NCBI RefSeq assembly: GCF_000327385.1
Contig: NW_008706849.1
Location: 495,643-559,642 of the forward strand
Direction of reading: 5' to 3'
Length of the DNA: 64,000 nucleotides
DNA from: Lottia gigantea
Lineage: Eukaryota > Mollusca > Gastropoda > Lottiidae
Position 1 is the first letter of the stretch. Each line of letters begins with the position of its first letter. Positions 24,804-39,151 of the stretch are shown here, one piece after another. The translations under genes were made by a program, and so were the position numbers. Under the pieces are notes generated by a model, which had not been told where the DNA came from, did not search any database, and worked only from the letters and a program-made list of their open reading frames with translations.

Positions 24804-25619
24804 TCCATAAAAAAAAGTGGAGATTTTTAAAAGTTGGTGAAAGGAGTCACAAATTTTTTCACGGACTTGACTGAACTATTTATAAAACATTGCACGTATC
24901 AATGTCCAACATTACCAAATATTACAGTTATAAAGTTATATTAAAATTTAGAAGAAAAATGTAAATTTTTGTATTGTGACCCTTCTATCGCGACACCTAT
25001 CCTATCGAGAGTGGTGTTTCTTAAACTTCCAAATTTATCAAATTTGAAAAAAATTGTTATGTTAATTTTCTGAACATCAATTAGAAAAAGATCATCTGAA
25101 TAACAAGCAATAATTAATACACATTATATTACTTATACTTACAATGATGATAATTAGAAGATCACTGTATTTCAGAACTCTGATAATAAATGAATATATC
25201 CCCATAGTTTAATTTGCCCATTTTTTTAAGTTATAGATATATACACATTGTTATACATTTGTTATACAAATATGTACAAAATATATTATTATACAAACCT
25301 TAGTTTCTTTAAATTGATTCAGTTGTTGTCTGTAAATAATGTAAAAGAGTTGATGAAACTTGGTTTGTTTTAATTTCTATGTAATAAAAGAAGAAACTGT
25401 GCATTGAACCTAACTAATTAAATCAATTTGTTTTCTCTCCTGCAGTACATTATTGTAATTGTGTACACATTTGTATATATTTGTATATATTTGTATATAT
25501 TTGTATAATTATGTAAATGTGTATTTTGTAATTGTCTGATGAGTGCATTGGTATAAAAAATAAAAATTGATCTGGTTGTATCTTATGATTTTAACCATTG
25601 TGATAGTGGCGGGTGTCAT

Positions 25620-25700
25620 GCACAAAGGAGACCTTGCTCACTCTTTTCGAAAAACACCTGATGGTTTGAAGGAGTCCACTACTACACTACTTCTGCTCTC
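25620..25700. repeat. Family J repeat, copy 1
   Basis: gaccttgctcactcttttcg and aaggagtccactactacact match 59795-59880 in reverse complement. Confidence 0.55.
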
Positions 25701-26589
25701 AATTTTTTGATTGAAGGAATTATCTAGCTTGTACAGATTTTTTATAAAAATTGATTGATTGATAGAACCACATAGATGATTCAAAACAATTTCATAATAA
25801 TTATATATAGTCTGATTGAGGTTCATAATTAGGAATTTTAACTGATTCAAAAGAAGGAAAAAAAAAGTCTGTCCAATCTTCATCACTACAAACTTTACAA
25901 TATTAGCAAATACTATGTGCATCGCTAACTAGTGGAACATAAATTAAAAATTCAGTAAAAATTCATAAATCACTCGCAGTTAAGTAAATAATCCATTAAT
26001 TGGAGACAATGTAATTAATGTACCTTTACCAGTATTCTCAATTCATAAATACCTAAATATAGCTCACCAAAAGAAACTAACCCAAATTCAAAAAAATCTT
26101 CAAAACGACTTTAAAAACATAAAAGACGTCACATAAAGAAAATAAAACATGAAAATTCAACTTACCCAATAAAATTAGTCTCTAAAAAAGAATTCAGTTA
26201 AAATGTTGCCAAAGTTATAAAAATCTCCTGAATTTTGTCAAAGTCCACATTTCTTTAGTGTTTAGTCTTCCAAACATTTAGCAATCCTAACTTGATTAAG
26301 ACAAGAAAATTGTGAGTAATGAAGCGTCTAAATAAAGTATAAGACATAGAGCCTATTGACGACACACTGGGAAATAGATGAAACTCAACTAAAGACTGGT
26401 GGCTGTAGTCTACAAATAAATCACTCAGTGATAGTCAAATGGAATCATGGTCATCTCACTCTAGTTGACAAAACTCATAACAAATATTTGTTTGTTAGCC
26501 CACAATGGTTATTTATGCAATTTTCCTGAAACCAGGTCACTTCTTGAGTCAATATAAAAGAGGATTTAGAGATTTAGACATTTCTCACT

Positions 26590-26990
26590 GTCCAGTTCTT
26601 GTATTTGTTACTTTGAAATTGTATTACAGTGTAACTGTATGTAGTTGTATTTGTTATTCTGACTTATATTTCACAGTACTTGTATTTGTTATTCTGACTT
26701 GTACTTCACATTCCCTGTATTTGTTATTCTGACTTATATTTTAAAGTCCCTGTATTTGTTATTCTGACTTATATTTTACAGTCCTTGTATTTGTTATTTT
26801 GACTTATATTTAACAGTTTCTGTATTTGTTATTCTAAATTATATTTGAAGTCCCTGTATTTGTTATTCTGACCTTTATCTAACATTTCCTGTAATTGTTA
26901 TTCTGATTTTTAATTCATTTCCATGCATTTGTTATTCTGAGTAATATTATAATGTTATATTCAACATCTTGTATTTGTTATTCTATACTC
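26590..26990. repeat. 36-bp minisatellite, about 11 copies
   Basis: Unit ccctgtatttgttattctga plus cttatattttacagt with moderate divergence. Confidence 0.9.
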
Positions 26991-27944
26991 TGCCTGTAAT
27001 CTTATGATTTATAGGAACCCCAATGTGTTGCTAGTAATTATGTAGCTAATCAGACAACTACAATTATAAATATTTTAACAATTATAAAAAGATTTTATCC
27101 AAAACTATCCTTCATGAAAAGGACTTGAAACTGAAATATTTTTTTTGTACTGTCTTCTGTTTCATCATTAATTAAACTGAAATATTATAACTGTCAAATC
27201 TCCTTGGTAACAATTCAAATTCTCAACAACAGTTCAAGTATCTGTTTTTAACAAACTAGTAATAACGAAAAATTGCTATGAAATTTATTATACTTCACTT
27301 AAATTTGACTGAAAGTGTGTTTTGGGCTTCTTTTTTTTTTGAAAATCTTAAAACAATGTATGAATCAAGAACAATTAATTATAAGTTATAAGATTTCTAA
27401 ATGAAATGGCTAATATTATCTTTTGTCTTAAGACACTTACCATGATATACAAATTAGAAATATCAGCATGACATCCAGCATCATTAGATCTTGACTGGTA
27501 AAATTTACAGATCAAAATCCCTGATTTTTAAACTTAAATTTAAGAAAAAATGTGTGATTTACCTGTTCTAACATAAATTCCTGTCAATGCAAGCAATAAA
27601 TGACTAATGAAATATTAGTAATCAACTACTATATAGTATACTAACTACAGGGACTGTGAGTGGTTTATAATGTGTCACCTGTAGAAGAACAAAGAAGCTA
27701 TCAGTCAGCAAGTCTTTGTTTAGTTATAATCAGTATTAAAGTGAGATAGTAGTAAATTGTCATGACACCTGAATTCTACATGAATAATACATTTAGTTAC
27801 TCTAATCAATAATACATTGTCATCATTATCTTTTACACTGATTCTCTTTCACAATACTCATTAATTGAAATAATTGTTCCAACCAAGTTTACAACTTTAT
27901 CATAATAAGAAAATACATATCCGTCTTTGAAAGTTAAAAATACT

Positions 27945-28125
27945 GGTCGTCTTTTCTTGAGATACTGCCATATATAGAAAAGTCATTTAAAAATAGGAAA
28001 AGAAATTCCTAGTTAGGGATGTTTTTGAAGGAATTATGTGATTTATGTACATTTCTAGTACTTCTGAAGACTATATACATGTATTTAAATCAATCCCTGA
28101 AAATAGCACAACTGTCTCTAGAAAC
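27945..28125 (+). mobile_element. Family A right half
   Basis: Starts in the interior at gtcgtcttttcttgagatac and runs to cacaactgtctct; left half absent. Confidence 0.65.
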
Positions 28126-28269
28126 ATATAAGCCAAATTAGAAGAATAATCGAATAACGATTTTAGATATATGATTTGGTATGAATTCAAGGCATTGTTT
28201 GCTTTCCATGTGTACCAGAACAATGGTGATTATTTATAGTTTCTATAATTGCCAAACCACATATTATTA

Positions 28270-28407
28270 TAATGTCACTATTGTTTAGTTTAAATGGAGT
28301 TGCAAGACCTACAGACGTCTGACTGAAAAATGGAATGATGCAAATTAATGCTAACAGTATCCTCTATACACTAAAAGCTTTAGAAAACTGATCAAAAATC
28401 CCTTTAA
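28270..28407. mobile_element. Family B right half
   Basis: Runs from tgtcactattgtttag through cagacgtctgactg to ccctttaa; left arm absent. Confidence 0.65.
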
Positions 28408-28429
28408 ATATACCCAATAATTTTGAGTT

Positions 28430-28550
28430 CTGTATTAATTTTGGCGACAAATTCTTATTAATTTTGGTAACAAATTCTTCTTAATTTTGGCAACTTATTC
28501 TCATTAATTTTGGCAACTTATTCTCATTGATTGATAAACAAATTCTCATT
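28430..28550. repeat. 23-bp tandem repeat, about 5 copies
   Basis: ttaattttggcaacaaattc-type units. Confidence 0.8.
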
Positions 28551-28994
28551 TATTGATTAATTTTTATGCTTATTTCATACATTTTTTTTACAGAGCTCTT
28601 CAAACTGGAGAGTAAACTGGTTGGGCTGGGGGTTGTCGCAAAAAAAATAAATGACCTTTCCCCTTGCTGAAATATAATTGATACTGTGAATATAATGAAA
28701 ACTATGCACATGTCCATTAATCTTAATCTAATCAGCAGATTAATTAGTCATACTGGTATTTAATTGATGACCTAATCAACTCAATAATGAAGGTAATTTG
28801 GTAAAACAACACGCAATGATTAATAGATCAAAAACAACTTGTTTGACACAACATATTTTTCAAATCCAATATTTATTTATTCCACAACATGCTGATTAAA
28901 TTTTAACTAGGACATGTTTTAATATTCTCAATCCAGGCAATACAATCAGAAGCATTAAATAGTTGAAACAGTAAAGTTATACCCTAAACTATAT

Positions 28995-29240
28995 ATATAT
29001 TGCCTGTGCAAGGAGGTTTTTAGTATATATCACCCACTTGTTAATTGATGTTGCTGAATTTCTTCCTCGGCCTGTGCTTTCGAAATTTCAATTATATTGT
29101 TTTTACAACCAATTTCACCTATCCTTGCCTGTGCTTGGAGTTGTTTAGTACATATCACCCACTTGTTAACTGGTGTCGCTGAATTTCCTCCTCAGCCTGT
29201 GCTTCCTAAATTTCAATTATATTGTTTTTACAACCACTTT
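28995..29240. repeat. Tandem duplication, period about 125 bp
   Basis: cctgtgctttcgaaatttca and attatattgtttttacaacc occur twice, preceded in each unit by tatatcacccacttgttaa. Confidence 0.75.
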
Positions 29241-29981
29241 CTGTGTCTGCTTTTAATACATTTTTTTAAAATAAAAAGATAAATGACGAAAAACATTTCA
29301 CAGAGTTTATCCAGTAATTGAATCTGCAAATGACAACAGTCTTAATACTTTTTGGACAGCAGGGGAGTCAAACATTGGATTATATTCTTAAAAAGTGATT
29401 TGCAGAGCTGAAATTGAGTAGATTCAGATGCAAAAAAAAGTTTTCCTGAATAAATCACATTCTATTCTACTTCAACTTTAACATTATAACTTCAAGTGAA
29501 TTGTTCAATTTTCAATCTGAGGTAACATTCAAAAACAATCGAAGATATTTGAAAATTCATCTCATGTAGAAGACCAATCATTGAAGAGGCCAATCAAATC
29601 ATGTTTCAACAATTGGATCAATTATATTATAATCACATCATTGTTTTACTTTCAATACAATTCCTAGTACTAGAGCATGAAAAATTTCTTATAAGCCTTA
29701 TTTCACCACTCTAATCTAATATTCACTTAATTCAGTTACAGTTTTTCGTGTTTCAGCCTCATGGAGTTTTATGTGCAAAATTCCTAGTGCTAGAGCATTA
29801 AAGAAATTCAACAATCATAAAAATATTTTGTTGGTCTTATTTTCACCATTCTCATCCAATATTTAGTTAATTCAGTTATAGTTTTTGCTTCCTGTGGATG
29901 TTGCTTTTAACATACAAAACTTTGAAGGAATACAATTTCTTTTTGGAAGTTGCTACTCAAAAATCAAACTATGCAGGCTTT

Positions 29982-30114
29982 TAAAGGGATTGTAAAGAGG
30001 TTTACTAAATTTTTTATGTGTATTGCGGACACTGATAGCATCAATTTGTGCCATTCCATTTTGTACCCAATACACATAAACAATTTAGGAAACCTCTTTA
30101 GACAATCTCTTTAA
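29982..30114. mobile_element. Family B, 133-bp internally deleted copy
   Basis: Both ends intact (ttaaagggattgtaaagagg / cctctttagacaatctcttt) with most of both arms removed, leaving a short terminal palindrome. Confidence 0.8.
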
Positions 30115-31638
30115 AACAAATATCTTAACACATTATAAAATCTGAAATTGAATGCCTTAGTTCTACAATAGATAGGCCAAACGGCTAGTGCCGCTAGTGC
30201 TCTACAACATGAATGGCCATTTTTTTACCGGAACTATGCCAATATTGTCACGTGATCATGAGATTCTGGTAATTTGAATATTAGAGGCTGGCTGTTCGCG
30301 ACTACAAGTCTTTGAAAACAAAGTCAATGAAAACAAAAACTTCCTAAGACACAGATCCAAAATGATAATAAAATGTATAACTGGATTACCAATAGTCACA
30401 ATATAACATTAAATACATCTGTAAGTGTCAGAATAATCTCCAAAAGTCTCCAAATTTAAGGACTATATTCATTCGCAATTCTATCACTTGACAAATCACT
30501 GCTAAATACAGGAAGTAGAGTCTTGCCCAAGAAGACACAACGAAATTCACCATTCATTTCCAAGTCAGATTTAGCTAACAGAAACTGCCAAGGATTTCTG
30601 AATGTAGATGGGCATGAGAACGGTTAAACTGCCTTATTTGTAATCTCTTACTCCAAAAAGCCTAATTATTGTTTTGATCATGTCTTACCATCTGTTTTTT
30701 TCTTAATCTGAAACTCCATTGTTATGGAAGGTCATTTTCATCACAAAAAGCTTTTAGGGATCACCCAAGAAACTGATCAGTCTTACAGTTTTAACTCGTA
30801 AGAGGATTTGACTTTTCATCAGAATTTCAGCTTAACAATAAATCTAAGGAATCGAATCAGAAATCAAATTTCTGAGAGAAGACATTGAAATGTAAAATAG
30901 CGTCTAGGCAGTCTATCAAATCTTAACACATATACATTGATCAAATTTCTACAAATTACGTTAAGGAATCAATGCGATATTACTTGTGGAACTCTTCACA
31001 ATGAAGGAAGAAATAAATGAGATTAAGTATGTCTGATAGGCTTAAATTTGACATATTGAAGTATAGGCACCTCTCTTTCTAGCATGCAAATATGAGAATT
31101 AGAAATTATGAGACAGAACTGTCAACATCTTTATCTGGCTGTATTTAAAGATGAAGTTTTATGAGCTAGACTTGACTGGTCAAAGGTTTTCTATGTACTT
31201 TTAGATTATACGGTATCGAACACCACCGGAATTTAATACGCACACCAGTTTTAAGTAATAGAGTAAAGATGTGAACTCTATAAAATCGATACTGAGATGC
31301 AGACAGGTCACTTAATGCTATGTTATAAATCAGATTATTCAAAGCGTTAAGTCACTTGTAAGCTGAATTGATGAAACTTTGCGACTCGACGACCACTTGA
31401 CTCTTGCTACAAGCCTTTTAACTATCTGCCTGCACATTTTCCTAAGCTTTAAGCATCTATATCTATGGTAGTTTCTCTATGTGCTATGAATCCATGTTAG
31501 AATTGGTCAGTCTGCATTCAAGTTGATAAAAAGTTTTCTTGTACTCATATTTTGGATGCTTTTAAAATAGGTTTTGTTTTAAAATATAGTCAGGAAGCCT
31601 AAGATTAGCTTCATAAGATTTCAATAGTCAGGTCCATA

Positions 31639-31993
31639 TTAAAGGGGAACAGTCAGCATTTTCATGGATAGATTTGTGTCTTGAATGTGCTTTAATAGTC
31701 TTAACAAGTACTAAACCGCACTAAAATCCTATAATCCCTTCAAATATACCTCAAACTAGAAATTTCACTGTCTATTTCTATATATGTGTTTACTATATAT
31801 GGCATAGTCTCCCTAAAATCCGAGTAGAATTTTTAACTTTCAAACGTGAATGATTATGAATACACATGGATTTGAAGGCTAAAATTTTGACAGTGAGCAG
31901 TGAACACTATTACTGATTATGTAAGCTAAAAAAAATCCTGTTTCTGAAACTAAGGTTTGATTGGTCGAACAGATAGTGAAGGTGCTCCTTTAA
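31639..31993 (-). mobile_element. Family A MITE
   Basis: Left end ttaaaggggaacagtcagca, right end aggtgctcctttaa; full length but diverged. Confidence 0.75.
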
Positions 31994-32044
31994 ATAGGTT
32001 AAGAGTTTTCAAATATACCGAAACATACTAAATGCTTACACTTT

Positions 32045-32310
32045 CAACCCAGTTTCCCCCTATCAGTGATGCAGGTCAGAGGCACTGACAATGGATAAAG
32101 TGTCAAGTCAATCAGATGGGACAATAAACAGGGCCCTGAGTCCTACAGGCTGTGCATGTGAAAGATCCCTTGACAGTTAGAAAATGGAAAAAGTTGGCCA
32201 ATGCTGCTGTCCCTAACGAATTTCCCTTACTACATACTGCATAGCGTTACCCATCTTCATTAGCACAAATGGCGCAGAAAAATAGGACTAAAAAATTTTC
32301 ATTTGAAATT
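32045..32310 (+). mobile_element. SINE family 2, copy 2
   Basis: Same order on the plus strand: gtgaaagatcccttgacagt, ccaatgctgctgtccc, gcgttacccatcttcattag, gcgcagaaaaataggact. The tRNA-like head is decayed. Confidence 0.65.
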
Positions 32311-32680
32311 GAAACTAAGGTTGGTGCTGGTATATAATCATCCAGATACAGTAGATGAACAGAATGATTTTGCATGATTACAGATGCTGGGCAAGTTGAT
32401 CTTGATAAAGGTCTGTTAAGACTGACCTTGGAAATATCCATTGCCCTTAATGAATTGTTGTGATGTGAAGTATTAATGTATGTATGATAATTAATAGGTG
32501 TAAGATCAATATAAACCAGAGTAAAGATTAGACTCAAATCACTTGAATTAATGGTGCTATGAATAATTCTACATGAAATAACCAATATCAGATCTAAGTG
32601 GTAATAACTTGGAACACTGTCCAATAACAACAGTAATAATAGTTCTGTATAATTCCAAGACATGACTCTTGCAGATATTG

Positions 32681-32983
32681 CAGGAATTGTAAAGAGGTTT
32701 TCTACATTTTTTAAGTGTATTGGGGACACTGATTGTTGCATCAATTCCAATTTTCAATAAGACGTCTGTGGTTCCTGCAATTCCACTTAAACTAAGTGTT
32801 TGATAATGCCACTAATTGTAAAATATGCTTTAAGCCAATTTTGTGATTAGTGAAAATGCTTAGTTAAGTGGAATTGCAGGAACCACAGACGTCAGATTGA
32901 AAATTTGAATTGTTCAAATTGATGCTATCAGTGTCACCGATTCATATAAAATTTTCAGAAAACTTTTTTTACAAAGCCTTTAA
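32681..32983. mobile_element. Family B fold-back MITE
   Basis: Left end aattgtaaagaggttttcta, right end tttacaaagcctttaa; arms gtctgtggttcctgcaattc / gaattgcaggaaccacagac are perfect complements. Confidence 0.8.
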
Positions 32984-33088
32984 TGCCTGTAATATTAAGA
33001 CAGACTCCAAACAATTAAGGGAAACCAAATGAAACAAAAACAACAAAATTAGCACAAGTTTTGTTCTTAAATAAATGTCATTTTTAAT

Positions 33089-33223
33089 TTAAAGGGAATG
33101 GAAATAATTTTTTTGAAAGTTTTCATGTGTATTGGGACACTATTGTTTAGTTTTTAGTGAAATTGCAAGAAACAATACTATCAGAGTCTACAATACACAT
33201 ACAAACTTCTTTAAATCCCTAAA
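33089..33223. mobile_element. Family B, short deleted copy
   Basis: Starts ttaaagggaatgg; keeps tgtgtattgggacact and aatacacatacaaac; about 135 bp. Confidence 0.65.
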
Positions 33224-34137
33224 TTGAAAGAACTTTCCTTACCTTAAAAATTGTAGTTTGAGTAGATATTGCATAAAAGTAAATGTATATCATAAATGTA
33301 AAAAATCTACATCAATGGAGTTCCTACATAATTTAAATGAGTCAATTGCCATGAGATACGACTAACTTGGAAGAAAACTGATCTGGGAAGTTAGCTCTTC
33401 TTATCTGTCGTATTGTTCACAATAAAAGATAGGTTTACATCTGTCTAATGAAGCAGAGATAAGAATGACTTTGGTTAATCAACACCCTAGATTCATCATG
33501 TCTATTGGGATGTATATAAAGGATTTAATTACAATGACAAACATAGTTAACCCATTAAAGACCAGATAACATTAACCCCTCATTACATCACATTTCAAAT
33601 ATTTGAACGATTTCAGAAACACTCTTTTTGAAGTGCTGTTGTCTATTGTCTGCTGTCTATTGAAATTTCATGTTTCATTAGGTTTTTCATTAACTTTAAA
33701 AAAAATAACGTGCACTTTATTTCAAGTTCAGTTGAAAAGAACTTACTGTAATCAAAAATGATAATGAAATTTGATTAAAAAATTCTCCAAATATTGTCCC
33801 ACGCCAGGGTTTAAAATTCAAAAATGACGATTTTAGTTTTCAAATTATTCAACGTAGACTTTATAATTGCATGGTCAAATCTATTGCACTTCAAATGTAT
33901 CAAAGGCAAGCTTTGAAAACCTACATAACCTTACAAGAGAAAACCTACATATACAATACATCACCTAACCTAACCCAAATTCATTAATCAAAAACTAAAA
34001 GTCAACAAAATAAGCCCCAAAAATGTTCATCATCCAAATTTTTTTTGAAAAACTGAATTGCTAGGCATCATAGCCCTTATATCTTCTAGGTTAAGGATAA
34101 AAGCTTTGTTCAACCTAAACATGGATTGTGCCTTGTC

Positions 34138-34425
34138 TTAAAGGGATTGTAAAGTGGTTTTCTTAACTTTTGTATGTGTATCAGGGACACTGATAGCATC
34201 TAATTGCATCATTTCAATTGTCTGTGATTCTTGAAATTCCACTAAAAGTGAGTGTTTGATGATGTCACTATTGCAAGAGCTGCTATATGATAGTGACATC
34301 ATAATAAGCATGGAATTTCAAACACTACAGACGTCTGATTGAAAATTGGAATGGTGCAAATTGATGCTATCAGTGTTGTATGATACGTATAAAAAGTTTA
34401 GAAAACCTCTTTACAATCCCTTTAA
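34138..34425. mobile_element. Family B fold-back MITE
   Basis: Ends ttaaagggattgtaaagtgg and cctctttacaatccctttaa, complete. Confidence 0.85.
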
Positions 34426-35186
34426 TATTCTAAGATCAAATAAGCAAGAAAAGAAGTTAATTACAATAAATTTTCTACCTAGAGACATTTCAAATGAGAT
34501 TTTACAATAAAATTCTAGACTTTAAATGATAAAATTGGAAAGAAATCAGAAAGTATCTAAGAAAATTTAACACTACCTTATAAATATCTAATATTTTAAA
34601 ACAAAATGTCTTACCTATTGAAATTCATGTGTTACTGTCTGATTTGAAGTCTACATTGAAAATGATAAAAATGACTATAATTTTCCTCTCGTGAGACAAT
34701 TTAAAATGAATTTTGAGGAAGAAAATCAGGATTTTAGAAAACAAAATTTTGATGAATAACTCTTTGGTCAAAAGTCAAAGTTGTCTTTGTTTTAAATGTT
34801 ATGTTAAAATCAGCCTTTCTGTTTGTCATTGTCAAATTTGGAGAAAGGATGAGTCACAGACTAGTGTTATTTGACCTGTAAAAATATTTAAAATTCCACA
34901 TGATAAAAGATGAGAATGCTTGGTGAAAGGATTAGATTATGTTAATGTCAATTTATATTATATAATATCATAATACATTCAACATCTGATATTTCCTTCT
35001 TTTAACTTTATATATTCATCTACTTGTTCCTATTCTGATTCATAATATATCATTTATGACGGAAATGAATAGGAGTAGCCATTCATGCTTCATGCATTTA
35101 AAGATGACATCCCAGTTATAAAGGTACACACCCACTGAGTTCAATGAAAGTTACTAATTTGATGAACTATGATTCAAATATATCAT

Positions 35187-35496
35187 TTAAAGTAATTGTA
35201 AAGAGGTTTTCTAAACTTTTTTTATGTATTCAGTACACTGAAAGTAACCATTTGCACCATTCCAATTTTCAATCAGACGTCTGTGATTCTTGCAATTCCA
35301 ATAAAAGTAAGCGTTTGATGACATCACTATCACAAAATCTGCTTAAATCAAATATAAAGGCTCTTTGCGACAGGAAGTCATGCTTAGAATTATAAGAACC
35401 ACAGATGCTTGATTGAAAATTGGAATAGGCAAATCGATGTTTAAAGTGTCCCTGATACACATACAATTTTGAGAAAACATATTTTCAATCCCTTAA
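35187..35496. mobile_element. Family B fold-back MITE
   Basis: Starts ttaaagtaattgtaaagagg; arms with cagacgtctgtgattcttgc; right end ttttcaatcccttaa. Confidence 0.8.
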
Positions 35497-35917
35497 AAAA
35501 TCCCCTCAAAATTCTCAGAGTAAAGAAAATATTTGCAAAAACTTAGTTTGACTTCAAGCCAATCAACAATCAATTTTATTTTGTATGTTTTTTCAGGGTT
35601 ATTGCATGTGAGTTAGTCACAGATACATTATTGTTCCTGATGAAGTCATATTTGATTTGATACCTTATATGGACTTGAAGATATCTTGATCAAAGAAAAG
35701 TAATATTTTGAATTTGACACCTTAACCAATGTACTTGCTTATTGAATCTATCAAACACATTGCCAGTTAAAATTTATCTACACCAAGCGGATTTGAGTGT
35801 ATTGAGCCTTCTACGTTCCCATACATTTCTTTTGATTAAGAATACATCGGTACTTCATTTTTAACACCAATAATCAAATAGTTTGCTCAATTTACTCTAA
35901 AAAAACGCAAAAAGCCA

Positions 35918-36426
35918 TTAAAGATGCATTCCGCTTTTTTTGTAAAAAATTGTTATTATCAAAAACGTCATAAATTATACCTGAAAATATTTCTAAAATA
36001 TGATATTTATATCTATGTATCTACTTGATCACACTGCATTTGTTTTAAAAGGGTTAATTAAAAACTGAGAGTACTAATTGTTAATTAAGCAGATTGGCCT
36101 AATTTTGGTATATCGCTTTATAGTGACTTGATATTTTAAGTTGAAACTTATAGTATACGTACAAGGCACATTTTTCTACAATTTGGTGTTTATTTTACTT
36201 AACTTCGTACAGTAGTTTTTAAACAGCTTCCAAAAATCTTAAACTTGAAAACCTTACGTAATGTTTTTAAATATTTTAGCACTTAATAATGATTGGCTGG
36301 ATTTGTTTTTTAGTTAAAACTTTCAGAGACGTTAAAGGGGTTTCTTTAGATTTTGGTGTATAGTTTTTCATAAATTTGAGCAAAAAAAAAAGTTCAACCT
36401 ACAAAAAAAGTGGAATGTCCCTTTAA
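35918..36426. mobile_element. Family F MITE, TTAA-ended, 509 bp
   Basis: Left end TTAAAGATGCATTCCGCTTT; right end reverse-complemented TTAAAGGGACATTCCACTTT. AT-rich interior without ORF. Confidence 0.8.
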
Positions 36427-36827
36427 CCAATTTATCAAACAGAATGCCACTCAAAATCGGCAGTCTTGATGCTAAATTTCAAACCAGAACATTCATTTTT
36501 AAAGTACCTTCATAGTATTCACATCTGAAGTGCTTATAAATTAAGAAAATGGAGAGAAAAAAAAAAAACAAAGAGAAATTGATGATATTAAAATGTTTCC
36601 CAGGAGAGTTATATTATTACCAGTTTTATTATAGAAAATATTCCCAGTATTCTATAGAATGTCTTGATTTCAACAATAATAAAGCTAACATATTCATAGA
36701 AATCAATTCATTATCATTCAGAAAAAAACAGTAAATCTGAGATTTTCTTTACTTTTTTCTCTGTTAATTTCAGTACCAGTAACTTTTAAATTTGGATGAA
36801 ACGAACATTCGTGAAAATCAATCCCCT

Positions 36828-37182
36828 TTAATGGTTTGCATTAAAGAAACCAATTGTTTGACCAATTTTAACTTAGTCTCAGAAACAGGAATTTTTTAGC
36901 TAAGCTAATCATTAATAGTGTTCACAGCTCACTGTTGAAATTTGAGTCTTCAAATCCATGTGTGTTCAGACTTATTCATGTTTGAAAGTTAAAATGAAAA
37001 ATCGTCTTTTCTTGACTTTACCATAAATAGAAAAGAGCTAAGGAAATACAAAGTCAAAATTTCTAGTTTGAAGTATTTTTGAAGGAATTTTACAATTTTC
37101 GTATTTCTAGTACTCTCTAAAGACTTTTTACATATATTCAAGACTCAAATCAACCCCAGAAAATGGCAAACCATAGCCTTTA
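36828..37182 (+). mobile_element. Family A MITE, variant ends
   Basis: Right end aatggcaaaccatagccttt with TTAA; the left end has a duplicated ttaa...attaaag start. Confidence 0.75.
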
Positions 37183-37460
37183 AATCATCTTTTTTTCATT
37201 TAACACAACTATAAATGTATATGGTTAATCCAACTAAGACTATTATCAAGAGATTTTATCACAGACTAGTTGGCAAAAGAGTATCACAGAATATTTCCAT
37301 TGATAACTGAATTCTTAATCAATGACTATTTTTAGCTGATGATTAACAAAAAAATTCCTGATTACTCTAGCACCATTCACACTATACTTATCAATTAGTA
37401 TCATAACATTTATTGCAAATTACTCACGTCTGCTCAAAATTATATCAAACAATACTTCTC

Positions 37461-37780
37461 TTTTGAAGGCCATGGTTCTCCAGTTCAGGGTATTTAATTG
37501 GGTCTTGTACATGCAAATAGCCTTAAGTAGTACTAGAAGTACACGAAAATCGCATAATCCCTTCAAATATACCAAAAACTAGGAATTCCACTTTCTTTTT
37601 TTATATATGGCAGAGTCTCAAGAGAAAACAAGCCATCATTTTAATAGTGAAACACGGATAATTCTTGACACACATGGATTTGCAAATTTTGACAGTGAGC
37701 TGTGAACACTATTAATGATCAGTTTAGCTAAAAAATTCCTGTTTCTGAGACTAAGATGGGTCAAACAGATGGCAAACCTG
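37461..37780 (-). mobile_element. Family A MITE, variant ends
   Basis: Left ttgaaggccatggttctcc, right cagatggcaaacctgg; the terminal TTAA is lost on both sides. Inverted relative to the copy 280 bp away. Confidence 0.7.
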
Positions 37781-37989
37781 GCAAATCAAAGAGTCTAAAT
37801 AACAAAGAGCAAATTTTGACTAATATCAGATATAGACTTGGCTATTATACTGTGATCATTAACAATTTGTTTACTCAGATGAAAATTAATGAGATTGCTG
37901 TAGATTTTTAGTATTTTATATTTTGATATTAAATAGATTGATTTTAATATGAATAACTTTTTCAGGCATGCCAAAAACATAAGGGATTC

Positions 37990-38215
37990 CAAGAACGTAT
38001 TTAGGGGGAGGGCCACTGGGCCATGTGATAGGTCTTATTTTGAAGTGAAAATTAAGCCCTCTACATGCTCAAAATTCATCAGAGGCAATCTGAAGTCTGT
38101 TGGCTTCTGCGGGGGTGGAGGGCTCTGGTAGCTCCCAGGCCCCTGGCCTCTAGGGGCTTTAGCCCTTTGTTCCTCACCTTGAAAGGAAACCTCTCATTTT
38201 TGGCCCCCTTCATTG
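37990..38215. repeat. Family H repeat, GC-rich
   Basis: Starts gtatttagggggagggcc; shares atgctcaaaattcatcagag and ttggcttctgcgggggtgga with 57765-57965 in reverse complement. Much more GC-rich than its surroundings. Confidence 0.65.
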
Positions 38216-38807
38216 CTGAATGATTCGTAATTTTATCAATACTGTTGAAGCCATTTTTATTGACCCTCTCATCTCGTCAGAATTTAATGAATATTATTAT
38301 TTCTCTCAAATTAGGAAACATTACAGTCAATTTGACTAATCAATATTAGAATTTCTTCTCATTCCTAAGTGTTTGGATAATAATCTTCAGACATATTGAA
38401 GTAACTCTAGTAATCAACATCAAAAAAATAAACTAGCCAATTGAAATAATAATGATGTATGATTGGCTCTTCAACTGAAATTTGATGGAATTATGTCATA
38501 AATACTACATTCTATAACAAAAACATTCGGCAACTCTTGATAGTTTCCATAAAGGTGAATCTATCTCTTTCATGAATTGGTCTGTTTTAGTTGTTAAGTC
38601 CTCAGAACATTGACATTAATTACAAAAATCTTATGAATACATGTTGATTCCTCAATAATGTAGATCAGAAAAAGTTTTGGAGAAAAACATCAAAGGTCAT
38701 ATAATTGACCTTGTAATTTTTGAAAAAAGTTTTTTATTACAGTGCATGCCCAGTGTTTCCTATTATATTTTTGAGTGAATACAATCCATTTCCAAAAGTT
38801 GAATATA

Positions 38808-39151
38808 TTAAAGGTGCAGGTTAGCCATCTGTTTGACAAGTCGTACCTTAGTCTCAGGAACAGGAGTTTTTTTAGCAAAGCTAATCAGTAATAGTGTTCA
38901 ATGCTCACTGTCGAAATTTGAGACTTCAAAACCAAGTGTATCCAGAGTAATCCACATTAGAAAGTTAAAAAGACGACTCGTCAATTTAAGATACTCTGTG
39001 ACATATAGAAAAGACATATAGAAATAGTGAGTAAAATTTCTAGTTCGAAGTATTTTTAAAGGAATTATGCATACATTTCAAGTATTTCTGAAGACTATTT
39101 ACATTAATCAAAGACCTAAATCAACCCCAAAAATGGCATCTGTCCCTTTAA
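38808..39151 (+). mobile_element. Family A MITE
   Basis: Ends ttaaaggtgcaggttagcc and aatggcatctgtccctttaa. Confidence 0.8.

Noticed and set aside
32247-32757. 167-residue minus ORF
   Set aside because: Its N-terminal part lies in a family B element and its C-terminal part in a SINE; hydrophobic runs come from AT-rich DNA.
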